Source of the DNA: Hymenopus coronatus | Taxonomy: Eukaryota; Arthropoda; Insecta; Mantodea; Hymenopodidae | NCBI GenBank assembly: GCA_030762935.1 | Contig: CM060896.1 | Coordinates: forward strand, 17,289,527 to 17,353,526 | Direction: 5' to 3' | DNA: 64,000 nt | Part shown: positions 1-12,002 of the stretch, piece by piece | How positions within the stretch are numbered: position 1 is the first letter of the stretch | How the letters are laid out: each line of letters opens with the position of its first letter | The notes under the pieces: model-generated | Seen by the model: the letters and a program-made list of their open reading frames with translations, nothing else | The model's database searches: none | What the model was told of the DNA's origin: nothing | Translations under genes and position numbers: made by a program

Positions 1-49
1 CATATCTCATTCACTTTAGTGTCAAGAGAGTAATATCATCATCATTATT

Positions 50-960
50 ATTGGCAACTTTTGGTTTTATTAAATTTCAGACTAGTTCAATAGGGTTGAA
101 GTCGGGGTGATAGGGTAGTAATATAAGAGTTGTAAAGTCAGCAGTTGTGAATAATTTGTCAACAAATTAAATTGTTGGTTGAGGGCATTTATTGTCTTGT
201 TTATTATGATACAGAGCATTGTCATTAATAATAATGCTCTTTGGTGGTAATCCAGATATTGGTTGGTTTTGCTCCCATTTTTGTTTGGTAGTCAGATGTA
301 TTAAATTTGGAATTGTAAATGAAGCAAGCACCTGGGATAAACCCCATCTCCTGTTCAGCATGCACGATAATAAGATGTTGTCCAGCACTGTCATTTGCAT
401 AGGTACACTCCTGAAACATCATCACTCTGTCAACACTTGGAAACAGGTAATGGGTTTGAACTCAGGTTTCACATATGTATATCTCTGGCTTATTTTTCAT
501 TTCATCTGTTCTAAGAAATTATGATCTTTGAGCCACTATGTCAGAGCGTTCTCTCAGTAAACTCAGTTACACCTTTTAAATTGAAATCCAATAGATCTCA
601 CCATTTTCTTAAGCATTTTTTTTACACCCAAGGAAATTTATCATGTAGCAAAAGTTTAATAACTTTCACAGCATATGGATTTCTTTCTTAACCCATAATA
701 ATCCTGATATTTTCTTCTAATGATTAGCTTGTACATCTCATCTAAAACAACTTTGTTTGCAAGAGGTTTACCAATTTTGCAAGATGAAATAATTTTGCTT
801 GCCCCACCTTCTTCCTTTCTTATCTTTCATATTCTTGTCTTACTTTAACCAGTAGAAGCAACAGCAAATTGATTTGCATTGTTAATAGGTATTTTCTGAC
901 CTATCGTCGTATTACCACTTTGACTTTCTATAATAACTGCTGAAATTGTTGAGATGCACA
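50..960 (-). pseudogene. Relic of DDE-superfamily (IS630/Tc1-like) transposase
   Basis: Reading the minus strand from about 960 down to 50 in three frames recovers a degraded transposase. In order it has an N-terminal segment near 760-560, an ETWV-like block near 485 (the usual first catalytic position in this family is DETWV), a GQHLIIVHA-type strand near 370, a GFIPGA block and an NDNALYHN block near 215-240 that corresponds to the usual DNAxYHN catalytic site. The first and second acidic positions appear as C-E and N-D, so active-site erosion is visible along with the stop codons and frameshifts. Assignment rests on remembered family motifs. It is not functional. It lies in the intron upstream of the ThrRS exons, on the opposite strand. 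Confidence 0.6.
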
Positions 961-1904
961 TTAAAACTGTACTTCTCAATTAACTTAACACACATTCAGT
1001 ATGGCATTCATATGGGGGTGGAGAATAATGATTATGAAATGAGGATTGCTTCATCAGCCTAGAATCAAACCCAGCATATTTTGCATTTTTAATTCAGCAT
1101 TTTGACAGTTTTACTGCAGACATTCTTAACAGGCCCTCTTTATAATTCTTGTTGATGACTGTGTGCTTAAAGTAAAAAGTAGAAAGTATACATGGAATCA
1201 CTGAGAAGAAACTGAGAAAACAGAATTATATGCTCTCTGAGATACATTCCATTTGTGAAACACTTTAATTGCAGATAGCAATATTCAAATTCACTGTTTG
1301 TTTTGTTCAGTTGTGGGATGAAATTCCTTCTAGTCAGTGGAGTGATTTTATTAAACTCCCAACAGGACATTCTAGGTCTAATCCCTGTGCATAGACGATG
1401 ACAATCATAAAGAACATGTTGCCGCAATTATTTCCTTCTCAGGTATCCTTATGAAGTAATTATAGCTATTTTAAATTTTACTGTTTTCTCATTACAACCA
1501 ATGTATTGCATGTGACCTTGGATGGATTTTGCCCTCCACTTCAGTTGTTTAATTCGTGGGGCTTAATAAATAACTTTATTTTCTTTGCGTTGCATCACTA
1601 TCACTGAATACTACATGGCATGATAGTGAAGTAAACCAGACTGTACAGTATTTCATGACTTGTGTGTATGATTGTATCATGTTATCACATTAAATCTCCA
1701 GCTCTCTGCTCCCAGTGCAGGACCACACTCATCTTAGCCAGCTTAATACTAATGATTGTCTGTGCTGCCAACAATAAACTGGTACTCACTGGCATGAATC
1801 TGACCTGTAGTCTTATCCCTCCGTTCCCTGCTAGAGTCTGGACTGAAAACCCAGAATGGTGTAAATCCATGTCCAGCCAGGATTGGCATGAAATGAAATG
1901 GCTT
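961..1904. other. Non-coding stretch, probably intronic
   Basis: No convincing coding exon, RNA gene or known repeat was recognised here. The open frames present are short and have no family motifs. The stretch lies upstream of the ThrRS exons and is most simply intron sequence of that gene. Confidence 0.4.
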
Positions 1905-2110
1905 TTTATTTATGGACACTCTTTAACTGCTGTGGTTCTCAGCGTCCCATTCTATACTGGGCATGAAAGAGTGCTTAATTTTGCTCAGAGGCCTCTCTAT
2001 CAGGCTTGAGGTTCTTTTACGTGCCATAAATCTACGACACGGGACCCATGGCTTTACTTCCCTTCCGAAGGACCAAAAAAATCCATCGCCCTCCACCGGA
2101 TTGGCATGGA
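1905..2110 (-). repeat. tRNA-derived SINE, family A, copy 1
   Basis: The body matches two other places in this window: 7722-7955 (opposite orientation) and 44155-44325 (same orientation). Shared segments include the 'cagaggcctct' block, the 'aaatctac' block and the 'ggaagggaagtaaagcca' block (read on the minus strand). The tRNA-like head seen in the 7.7 kb copy is lost here. Confidence 0.7.
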
Positions 2111-2532
2111 TGCATAGAATAGTAACATACTGTACAAATCTGCAACTCCTTCAGCTTCTATGATTTCAATTGTCAGGCAAGCCATTTCATTGCTCCTTGA
2201 TTAATAAACATGACTGCATTCTTGATATAATTGTGCATGCCTATAAACAATCATATACATGTGATGTTGAAAATGAGTCGGAATAGTAATTAATTTAAAT
2301 CATATACATATTTCTTCATTTTATATATAGGTAGTGTCATGTCACTGAGGAACCACCTATGTAGAAGAATACACTTTAGTAATAATAGTTTGTTGAAGAA
2401 TGGGTACAGAAAATCCTGTGAATGTAACACCACATATTTTAATATATGATCACTCCTACTTGGAGTAGCTTCTTTACAGTATTTGAAGGTTCTATTTCAG
2501 TATGTGTATTTTATTTTGTTTGCATTTATCAG

Positions 2533-2647
2533 GTGAAAGAGCAGATATATGCAGAAGGTTTCATGTGTGATGTAGATGTTGACGCAGGTGACACAATGAA
2601 CAAGAAGATCCGCAATGCCCAGCTGGCACAGTATAATTTTATATTAG
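2533..2647 (+). CDS. TARS1: Threonyl-tRNA synthetase, penultimate coding exon
   Basis: This exon encodes part of the C-terminal anticodon-binding domain of cytosolic threonyl-tRNA synthetase, which charges tRNA-Thr with threonine. The translation contains NKKIRNAQLAQYNFIL, a block I recognise as near-invariant in eukaryotic ThrRS, preceded by an acidic D-V-D-V-D-A-G segment. A pyrimidine-rich tract and AG precede the exon and a GTGAGT donor follows, so it is 115 nt and ends in phase 1. The next exon continues the domain without loss of frame. Upstream exons, including the catalytic class II core, are not in this window. I see no breaks, so this is probably the live gene. Confidence 0.93.
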
Positions 2648-2735
2648 GTGAGTTTACAAAATTAATGTAGAAAGCTGCCATAACACTCTGCATACTTTTA
2701 CTAATTGTTGTAATATCTTTTATTGTGTCTTTCAG

Positions 2736-2884
2736 TTGTTGGAGAGAAGGAAGTTACTGCAGGAACAGTCAATGTCCGTACAAGAGATAATATTGTACAT
2801 GGAGAGTTCTCAGTACAAGAAGTCATAAAGAAATTTCATGCTTTGAAAGAAAAGAGAGTATTGGCTAGTGAGGATAATTTTTGA
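2736..2884 (+). CDS. TARS1: Threonyl-tRNA synthetase, terminal coding exon
   Basis: The exon starts after a CTTTCAG acceptor. With the final G of the previous exon it restores a valine codon and reads VVGEKEVTAGTVNVRTRDN, then HGEF, and ends at TGA (2882-2884). This is the extreme C terminus of the ThrRS anticodon-binding domain, where the V-G-E-K-E and T-V-N-x-R-T-R-D-N motifs are conserved across eukaryotes. The intron between the exons is only 88 nt and has standard GT-AG ends. The tail after the domain is short and charged, as is usual. No clear AATAAA signal was found just downstream. Confidence 0.93.
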
Positions 2885-3904
2885 AGATGTTTTATGATTG
2901 GTATTTCTTTTAATTTAAAAAAAGACATTGTAAATGTTATGTCCTTGATACTTTCCTTTTCTGTAGTATGCATATATTGCTTTCCTTCTCACTTTCTTGT
3001 GGTGATAGGATTCTCAATTTTCCCTCCAATGTTTTAATCAGATGCAATACATAGTCCTGGACACACTACTCTGTTCAACACCCCTAACTGCTGCAAAGTT
3101 CAATTTAAAAAGTACTGCATTTATATTTATTGACGAAATTCATCTTTGTTATTTGTTCTGTACCTTATAATTTATTCTGCATTGCTATTTATTACCTTCT
3201 GTATGATATCTTTAAAAGTTTGTCATTTAGAATAATGAAAGTAAGATCTGCAAGCTGTGAGAAAGAAATGGTACTGAGTAAAAGAATTCAATCTCTTCAT
3301 CCTGCAATGAGTTATAAATATTTGCACAAAAAGCATAATGTGAATCCTGTATCATATCCTGTATGTGAGCCTATTCGTACATTAGTTTCTTTCCCATTCC
3401 TCCTGTTCTGAATACATTTAATTAGTACATTGATTTTGATAGTAGATGCACTTCTGAAGACATTTTCAAGTGTATCACTTATAGAGGAATATGACAACTC
3501 ACGAGGACGGTGGTCTATCTTCATTGCAATGAGGTGGTGATTAGATATTGGCCCCATGAGAGTGGGGTTTCCTCATTGTCTCACTGCAACTAATGTATAT
3601 GGACAAACTTGCCAACTTTTTATTGTAATATATTTTACCTCAGTTAGAGGTAGAACAGGAAATCTCATGGTATGATAGAACGGTAGGTGTGGTTAGAATA
3701 GGGAATTGTCGCTTGCTATCGTTTATAGACCAGTGAAGATTCCATTATGTTATTGCCATGTACACCATTTACTTAATATAAATCATGAAATAACACAAAA
3801 TGCACCACAAATATACATAAATTGGACATATTTGTAGAAAATAGCTAGAGGCACTCCAGAATGAGAGAGACAGTGAGAGAACACAATAACTCAAAGTAAA
3901 ATAC
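2885..3904. other. 3' UTR and intergenic sequence
   Basis: The sequence after the ThrRS stop is AT-rich and has no recognisable exon. The first few hundred bases are likely 3' UTR; the remainder runs into the first fold-back repeat copy. Confidence 0.4.
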
Positions 3905-4398
3905 CAAACCTGATATTTGATTTAAATTTTCTGGGAATAACCTCTAAAGACCTCTTTATTCTGGATGAATTTTGTATAACTGGCAAACCATAAGAAATAG
4001 ACAAAAACTTACTACACAAAAATTATAGATGTTAAAACACACAGTTTGTGTGTTACCTTTTTTTTTTTTTTTTTCTCATGGAGTTAACCATTTTTGAGAT
4101 ATTCCTTGTTATTGGTTTCAGTTTTAAAATAATTAAACTTTTAGCTTATGGGAATTTGTCAACCCCTGGCAATGCAAAGAAACAGATTTCAGCCACATGG
4201 CAACCAGCTTTTAAAAGATTTAACTATTGCTTTTGCATAGTGTATTTCCTTTCTGCTTACAAGGAACCAAGTAATAAGAGACCATTTCTATTATTAATAA
4301 TCTCAATTAGCATGAAGTAGATGGAAGAATAAGCTTTTTAACAATGACTTGTAACCAAGATGTAGAGAAAATATGTGAATGGAACACATCAGATTTTG
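3905..4398 (+). repeat. Fold-back repeat (FB), truncated copy, tail end
   Basis: This matches the inner and tail part of the FB consensus seen at 9934-10745: 'ttgaattttctggga', 'ttattctggatgaatttt', 'acacacaatt', 'tttgagatattccttgtt', 'tacaaggaagcaagtaat' and the tail 'gaatggaacacatcagat'. The head is missing. The next copy starts immediately after it in the same orientation. Confidence 0.75.
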
Positions 4399-4399
4399 T

Positions 4400-5264
4400 A
4401 CTTTTGTACTTTATCTACACATAATATGTAGAGAAGGTACCTATTGTATTCCACCCAAAAATTTGATACCGAGATTTCACCAGAAATACATGTTTTAGGT
4501 CCCCCTGAATCCAAAAAAAAAAAGGATTTTTGGAAAAAGGTCTGTGCATCCGTGTGCGCATATGTATGTGGGTGGGTGCGTGCATGTGGATAGCATAGCC
4601 CAAAAACGAAAAGACTGTAAACTTGGTATGTGGTATCTTCCAAGGATGCGAAACAAAGATTTTCAAGAAAATTCCCCTACCCCAAACTACCGTTTACATA
4701 GAAAAAACTTCAAAAATTTTGATTTTCTCAAAAATGGCTCTAATGATTTTGATTAAAATCTCATATTTGAAATATTTACATGAAAAATAAAATGTAGATC
4801 TTGAATTTTCTGGAAATAACCTCTAAAGATCGCTTTATTCTGGATGATTTTTATTGAATTTTGCATAACTGGTAAATTAAGAGATAGACAAAAGCTTACT
4901 ACACAAAAATTGTAGATCATGATAAAACACACAATTTATGTCATATACATTTTTGCTTGAAGTTGATCGTTTTTGAGATATTGCTTGTTATTGGTCTCAG
5001 CTTTGAAAAACTTATACTTTCTCATAGAGGAAATTGTCAGCTCCTGTCCATACAACCAAAGGAGCTTCAGTCACATAGCAACCAGGTTTTGACTATCACT
5101 TTAACCTATGGTACTCCCTTATTTCGCTTCTACTTACAAGGAAGCAAGTAATAAGACTACTTTTTTCTCGATTAGCATGAAGTAAGTAGAAGCATAAGCT
5201 TTATAACAATAATTTGTTGCAGAGATTTAGAGAAAGTCATGTGAATGGAACATATCAGATTTTT
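4400..5264 (+). repeat. Fold-back repeat (FB), near full-length arm
   Basis: It runs from the head ('tagagaagg', then a 'ccacccaaaaat' block) through 'gggtccccctgaatcc'-type and 'caaaaacgaaaag' blocks to the tail 'gtgaatggaac'. It is head-to-tail with the preceding copy. The ORFs inside are short, shared only by chance between copies, and have no domain. Confidence 0.78.
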
Positions 5265-5519
5265 TATGTAACTAGTGTTGCTATTGTATTTATATATAAA
5301 CCTTATTGTTTCGACAAACAAGCATTTATGAAAATGAATTGGTAATGGAGAGAAAGATGTTGAAGATAAAGGATGGGTGGTGATTGAGCAACTTGTACAC
5401 AGCAGAGGTAACAGCCATCCAGTCAGTATAAGGAGTGAACTATTTAGCACCACATATCCCTAGTCAGAATGCCAAAGGGTTTAATACAAGGGTGGCACTG
5501 AATTTTTTTAGAAAATCAA

Positions 5520-6245
5520 ATAATAGTTTTAAAAAATGTGATATAGTCCATTCACATAACTTTCACTATCTCTTCTACAAATAAACTATTTTTACTAAAA
5601 ACTAATCTTTTATTTGCATCATGCTAATCAAGATAAACATTAGAACAAATTATCTTATTACTTAGTTCCTTATAAGTAAAAGGAGAATGAGGTACTATAC
5701 TACACCAAGAGACAGTCAAATATTTTAAAAGCTGTCACTATGCATATGTCATTGCAATTCTGCTCTCTTTCCAAGACCAGGAGTAAAACAAGAGATATGA
5801 AACGAAAGATAACTTCCTGTGTGAGAAAGTTTAAGTAGTTTAAAATTAAAACCAATAACTTTTTTTAAAAAAAAAAATAAATGCATATAACATAAATTAT
5901 GTATTTTAACTAGAACTACTTTTTTGTGTGATAAGTTTTTGTCTCTTTCGCTTTACCAGTTATACAAAAGTCTTCCAGAGTGAAGAGGTCTTGAAGGAAT
6001 ATTCCCAGGAAATTCAAGATATACATTTGGTTTGTAATAAAAATATCTTGAACATATTGTATTTTAATAAAAATCGTTAACCACTTTTGAGCAAATCACA
6101 AATTTAAAAAAATTTTCCATGTAAAGGGTAATTGGAGATGGGGGGGATTTTCCTTAAAATTGTGTTACATCCTTGAAAGATATTAAACTTAAATACCAAG
6201 TGTGGTATGTGACCAACTTTTTGTTACTTTCTCTACACATAATAT
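5520..6245 (-). repeat. Fold-back repeat (FB), inverted arm of a palindromic pair
   Basis: The minus strand reads the same consensus. Its tail is near 5540 and its head near 6235, where it meets the plus-strand copy head to head. The junction around 6225-6270 is itself palindromic ('ctttctctacacataat' / 'gtgtatagagaag'). Confidence 0.75.
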
Positions 6246-7078
6246 GTACATAGTGTATAGAGAAGGTATTGTATTGCACCCAAAAATTCAATACCGAAAT
6301 TTCACCAGAAATATATGTTTTGGGTCCCCCTGAATCCAAAAAAAGCATTTTTGGAAAAAGGTCTGTATATGCATGTGCGTGCATGTGTGTGTCAAAAACA
6401 AAACGAAAAGACCGTTGAACACCAAACTTGGTATTTAAGTTTGGTATCTTCCAAGGATGTGACACAAAGATTTTCAAGAAAATCCCCCCACCTCCAACTA
6501 CCCTTTACATGGAACTTTTTTCGAAAATTTTGATTTTCTTAAAAATGGCTCTAACGAATTTGATTAAAATATTGTATATAAAAGATATTTATCTGACAAA
6601 TAAAATGTATATCTTGAATTTTCTGGGAATAGCCTCTGAAGACTACTTTATTCTGAATGAATTTCACAGAATTTTGCATAAATGCTAAATCGTAAGAGAT
6701 GAGTAAAAACTTAACAGACAAAAAATGTAGAGCACATTAAAACACACAATTTATGTTACATACATTTTTTTCGTGGAGTTGATCGTTTTTTACATATTCC
6801 TTGTTTTTTGTTTCAGCTATGAAAAACTTATACTTTTTTCATGCAGGAATTTGTCAACTCCTGTCCATACGAACAAAGGAACTTATGTCACATAGCAACC
6901 AGCTTTTGACAATTAGTTTAGCCTATAGTATTCCTTTATTTCCGTTCTGCTTACAAGGAAGCAAGTAATAAAAACTATTTCTCGATTAGCACAAGTAAAT
7001 AGAAGCATAAGCTTTTTAACAATAATTTGTTGCAGAGAGGTAGAGAAAGTCATGTGAATGGAACACATCAGGCTTTTT
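6235..7078 (+). repeat. Fold-back repeat (FB), forward arm of a palindromic pair
   Basis: This is a full-length arm from the head ('tagagaaggtattgtat') to the tail ('gaatggaacacatcagg'). With 5520-6245 it makes a roughly 1.55 kb inverted repeat with almost no spacer. Confidence 0.78.
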
Positions 7079-7105
7079 TTGAGTTATGCTGTCCCCCCCT
7101 CCACA

Positions 7106-7170
<65 letters not shown>

Positions 7171-7310
7171 AGATATTCTTTTTTTTGGATTCAGGAGTCC
7201 TCCAAAACATGTATTTCCTGTAAGATCTTGACATTGAATTTTTGGGTAGAATACAAAATCTTCTCTATCTACTACATACATTGTACATACATGATAGAGA
7301 AAGTAAAAAG
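7075..7310 (-). repeat. Fold-back repeat (FB), head fragment with TC microsatellite
   Basis: On the minus strand this is the first ~230 bp of the FB head. It includes the 'gtagataga' end, the 'tttggattcagg' block and a 'gacagcataactcaaaaa' block. A dinucleotide array occupies the GT-rich variable site of the family. Confidence 0.65.
7111..7169 (+). repeat. (TC)n microsatellite
   Basis: This is an uninterrupted TC run of about 59 bases, flanked on both sides by FB sequence. Confidence 0.97.
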
Positions 7311-7721
7311 TTTAAATGATTTTATTGTTTCTCGAAATATTCCCATTTAACATGAATACAGTTTTGCTTTTGATGAAAGCAGTCCTTAAAGCAATGATGC
7401 CACTCTTCCTGAGACACTTCAGAAACCAAGTTTTTATAATGTATCACAGGTTCAGTTGATGGCAAAAAAGTGGTTTCACACCTATCACAGTAGGGCTATA
7501 TCTGGGCTCAAGGTTGGAGAGACCTTGGTGCTGGACTTTAGGTTATCAGATCAGGCGATGACACTGATGCTACAACATCCTTAAGAGAGTTCCCCAGAGG
7601 TAGAAGTCCAATGGAGTTAGATCCAGAGAACACTGGAAACTCAATCAGACCCCTTTGTCCTGTCCAGTACCCTGAGTGATTGTCATCAAGGTATGCACAT
7701 CTATCTCGTTGGTAATATCCT

Positions 7722-7955
7722 CAATGGCTTAAGGGTAACATGCTAGCTTCTGGTTTCCAAGCCTACAGGTTCAAACCCAATAGAGGGTGATGGATTTTTT
7801 CAGGCATAAAATTCCTTAGCATGGCTTCCTTTGAAAGGGAAGTAAAGCCATTGGTCCCATATCATAAATTTACAGCACAGAACCTCAAGCATGATATAGA
7901 GACCTGTGATCAAAATTAAGCAGTCTTTTACTCCCAATATGCAGTTAAAGTGTGC
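7722..7955 (+). repeat. tRNA-derived SINE, family A, copy 2 with A and B boxes
   Basis: The head carries a pol III A-box-like 'tggcttaagggtaa' and a B box 'ggttcaaaccc' at about 7767-7778. The body is the family A segment shared with 1905-2110 and 44155-44325. This is the most complete copy, and it identifies the family as tRNA-derived. It abuts the transposase relic that follows. Confidence 0.72.
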
Positions 7956-7959
7956 CCAT

Positions 7960-8920
7960 AAATTTAATTTTCGGTCGTTAATGTGGTGGTGCACCACCCT
8001 TGGAAGTAAAATTCCTCATTCCCTTAATGTGTATGACTGGCAGGTAAGACAGATGTGCATATTATGTTCAGGTTACTTGACCAGTTTACTGTTCCTTCAA
8101 AAAAGAATGGTCCAACTAGATCCCTAGATGCAGTTCACACCAATCATTAATTCCAGGTAAATTAACAGTCATTTCAAAAGAAAAAGGTATGGATTGTTTG
8201 CTTACCAGTAGACACAGTTGGTTAACAGTACTGTTTAGCTTAAACTGTGCCACACCAGACCAAACTTCTTTCATCCTCTTGCACCATGTTCCAAAACCAC
8301 TTGCAAAACTACACTCTACTATTAGGGTTATCTTCATTAAATACATGCAAAAGTCTTGGGATGAAACTTTCAACTTTGCTGTTTTAATAATACGACAAAT
8401 ACTAGTTCTGCCAATCCCAGTCTTGCATGTATATTGCTTTGTAATTTTCTGCGGTGACTACTCAAAATGTTCTAAAACCATATAGCTGATGACATGGAGC
8501 TTGTTGCTGTGCAAAGTCAGGATGTGGCCTTATGAACATTACATATGGTACCATGAGTCTCAAATTTGTCTTGAATGCATCCAATTGTTATGCTGGTCTA
8601 TGATTGCTATTGAACCTTGACAAAATTCTCGGCTTTCTAATACCACTTCGTTGCTTTCTGCTCTCCAAACAATAATTTTGGCTGCATTTTGTTGTAGCAA
8701 TACTGGCTTAACATACTATGAGTCACATCTGTTTACAGATCATACAATGACTTCATTGGTCATTGTTGATTTACCAGTTGCATAGCAACACTAGCATAAC
8801 ACATACGTCACATCTGTTTAAAGAACTCCATATTGCACATTGCTGTTTTTGCTCCAACTTTAAAGTATATTAAATATATATAATATGTCAAAATGTGTAC
8901 ACATTTTTGGCACCCTATAT
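7960..8920 (-). pseudogene. Relic of Tc1/mariner-type transposase
   Basis: Minus-strand translation in mixed frames gives an N-terminal leucine-rich segment followed by 'LKVSSQDFCMYLM'. A DEAQF-like site follows, in which the aligned A-Q-F-K-L-N is intact, then a 'TVNLPGINDWC' block. Near 7980 there is a GAPPHYH-like remnant matching the common QDGAPPHY motif. Frameshifts and stops are frequent. The minus-strand start is near 8920, where the sequence 'agggtgccaaaaatgtgta' looks like a terminal repeat; the opposite end was not found. It belongs to the same broad class as the element at 12003-13289. Confidence 0.55.
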
Positions 8921-9057
8921 ATAAATTTTATTAAATGTAATAACCTCATTTTCATCCTGCAAACCCCACATTCCCATCATTACATGGTGAAATTCTTGCA
9001 AGAATATTAACACGACTAACACACCGTCGGGCTGCCCTCAGCCTGGGTTATGTTGTT

Positions 9058-9210
9058 TAACTTCAAGATAATTCTTCTTCTTCTTCTTCTTCTTCTTCAC
9101 TTCACGGTATGGGCAGATTGCCCGTTCCTTCTCACAGTTGTTCCCTCCACCTTTTTCTGGATCGACTGACATCTCTCCTTCCTTTTGGTTCACAGTAACT
9201 TCAAGATAAT
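9058..9210 (-). mobile_element. Short retroposed insertion with (GAA)n tail and 15-bp target duplication
   Basis: The 15-mer 'taacttcaagataat' occurs at 9058-9072 and again at 9196-9210. Between them are ~123 bp whose minus strand ends in a (GAA)n run (9073-9098). Direct repeats flanking a sequence with a simple-repeat 3' tail indicate target-primed reverse transcription. The minus strand could encode a short LINE C terminus (D-P-E-K-G-G-G-N-N-C), so it may be a 5'-truncated LINE. Confidence 0.7.
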
Positions 9211-9394
9211 GACTGTATAAGTCTCTTGTTTTGCTGAATGAGTCCAATACTACATGCAATGAGTGAACAAAACATTCTACCCTCCCACTTGCCACCAACT
9301 CGCCTAGGATTAGCTAGAATGCAAATATTCCACTTGCCATATGTCAGACATGACGTATTAAAACAACTTCTGTGTATCCAATCTTGTTATTTTT

Positions 9395-9545
9395 TTATAG
9401 TGTTTAATGCCCACTTTTACTACTATGGTACTGCAGGTGGTAACACTGATGTTACATGGAATGAAGATGGAGCTCTGGTGGAATGTGATGGCAGAGAAAC
9501 CCAGAGAAAACCTACCGCTTTGTCCAATACAAATTTCACATGCTG
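9395..9545 (-). repeat. tRNA-derived SINE, family B, copy 1
   Basis: It matches the copy at 25388-25643 through 'gtttaatgcccacttttac', 'acatggaatgaagatgga' and 'gtggaatg'. The tRNA-like head (right-hand end) is truncated. Confidence 0.75.
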
Positions 9546-9933
9546 TTAGAGTATGTCAATAACTTTATTTATTTCTAATGCAATGAGAGTTAAGTATTGA
9601 AAGTGTACATGGATTAAAGTCATATTGTGTTTTAATAGTTTAGTCATGGAAAGAGAATTAGTTGAAGAAACTAGGCCTGTGGTTCATGGCTGTAGATTTA
9701 CAACCTGAACCACTCTGTACATCTGTCTGTGTTGGCACATTTTGCAGCTAAGGCATAAATCAGTGTTTTGCTATACGTAACATGATTTATTCTTGTCTCA
9801 GAGAGAATTGAACAATGTTAAATGCTATAATTAATGTTATAAAAACAAAATAAATAAAGAACAATAAATTTAATGGAAATAGATATAAGTACACTGTGTC
9901 TGTTGGTAGAACTTGATGAGTTTTTGCTTTTAG

Positions 9934-10745
9934 TGTATAAAGAATGTATTGCACTCCACCAAAAGATTGGATACCGAGATTTCACTGGAAATATATGTTT
10001 TAGGGTCCCCTTTATCTAAAAAAAACATTTTCGGAAAAAGGTCCGTGTGTCTGTAAACACAATAACTCAAAAACGAAAAGTAGGTAAACTACAAACTTGG
10101 TATTTAAGTTTAGTATCTTCCAGGGATGCAACACGAAGATTTTGAGAAAAATCCCCCCACCCTCAACTACCCTTTACATGGAGCTTTTTTCGAAAATTTT
10201 GATTTTCTCAAAAATGGCTCTAACGATTTTGATTAAAATTTTGTATACTAAATACATTAACCTGGCAAATAAAATGTATATCTTGAATTTTCTGGGAATA
10301 GCCTCTGAAGAGTAGTTTATTCTGGATGAATTTTACTAAATTTTGAATAATTGCTAAACTGTAAGAGATGGACAAAAGCTTACTACACAAAAAATGTAGA
10401 GCACGTTAAAGCACACAATTTATGTTACATACATTTTTTTCGTTGAGTTCGTCGTTTTTGTGACATTCCTTATTTTTTGTTTTTACTATGAAAAACTATA
10501 CATTTCTCATACAGGAATTTGTCAACTGCTGTCCATACAAAGGAACTTCAGTGACATAGCAACCAGCTTTTGATTATCACTTTAATCCCTTATTTCACCT
10601 CTACTTACAAGGAAGCAAGTAATATGGCTATTTCTGCTAATGTTTTACTGATTAGCATGAAGTTAATAGAAGCATAAGCTTTTTAAGAATAATTTGTTGC
10701 AGGGATATAGAGAAAGTCATGTGAATGGTACACATCAGATTTTTA
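9934..10745 (+). repeat. Fold-back repeat (FB), best solitary full-length arm
   Basis: This is a clean single arm of about 810 bp from 'gtataaagaatgtattg' to 'acacatcagat', used here as the reference for the family. It has AT-rich flanks and no obvious target duplication. No transposase motif is found on either strand. Confidence 0.8.
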
Positions 10746-12000
10746 AGGTTATTATACACTTGTAGTCACTTAACACTTTTAAGTTATGTTTTCTTGCTTT
10801 TTGACGTCAGTTCATTAGTCGTATTGTTTTAATTCCAAGTAGTTCCAACACAGATCACTTGAAGTTTCAGCATTAAAAATTTCAGTCCACACAGAAGAAT
10901 TTCTTGAGGGAGTGAGAATTATTGTAGAAACAAATGTGCCCACTATTCAATGGAATACCAATAACTTCTTGTTTGCTCTCACTGAGACTTGTTTATGGAT
11001 ATTTTATTTGCACAAACTGTTGTGGATGCTCAAATATACTTTTGAACCTGATGGCTGTGATTCTGAAGGAAGAAAACTTTTGAGTTTGTAAAGACTTCCA
11101 TTAATGGTTTTAATCTCCAAATTGCATTATTGATTCATTGCACCTGTTCATTATACTAAACTGCATCCAAAATGTTTTTCTACTCTTTAAGTTTTCATTT
11201 GATTATGGTGTTTGTCATATCCCATTGGAGACTGTTCCCATAAAATTAAACATACATTTTGTGAGTCATGAAAACATCTTTAAGAGAGCAAATGGATGTT
11301 GCTCAATATGCAATTTTTGTGAAAATTTAACTTTTTTTTTTGTTGTTTGTTTTGTTTTGTTTTTTACCCCCTGCCGAGTGTAAAAATCCTGTTTTACATG
11401 TTTCCAAAGTTTTGTGGCCCTACAAAATTTTTAACATAAAATATATCATTTTTAAAAGCATGCACAAAAAATAAATAAAATATTAACATTAAATGTTTTA
11501 ATAATTTAAAAATATAACACTGGTTTTGTAAACCAAAATTAAGTTTTAATTTTAAAAACTTTAAAGGAAAGAAATTCTCATTAAATCCCAAAATGCCCTT
11601 CATATATAAACGTTAATTTAATTTTTTCCATTTCATTTAGCATTTTGCTGCAATAAAAAAAAAATATCTCCTCTTACAGCTTTTATACAAAGAGTTTGAA
11701 AATTGCACTGGATATTCAAGACTAATAAAACTAAGCATTGGAGTTAATTACTGGATCCTGGTTAATCTTCCTTAGAATTTCTTCTATAGTTAAATTATTT
11801 GCATTGTGTGATGTATCATTGGGTTCTGTAAGAATTTTGTTTTGTATTGCCTTTCAACATGTACAGATTTGCAAATATGGAATTTTATGGCAAAATCAAG
11901 GCAATCAAAATAAAGGTATGAATGCGTATGCGCATTGAACACGTGACATGACAACCACGTTATAATTGATTTGTCTGCCTTCATTTATTGAACTGCACTG
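10746..12000. other. Non-coding AT-rich stretch
   Basis: No repeat shared with the rest of the window and no exon could be supported. Open frames are short and of low complexity. Confidence 0.4.
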
Positions 12001-12002
12001 TA

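Noticed and set aside
4048..4320. 90-codon ORF starting MCYLFFFFFLMELTIFE
   Set aside because: It lies within an FB repeat; the equivalent frame is broken in the other copies, so there is no conserved protein.
7016..7234. ORF with (RE)n repeat on the minus strand
   Set aside because: It is the translation of a TC/GA microsatellite inside an FB copy.
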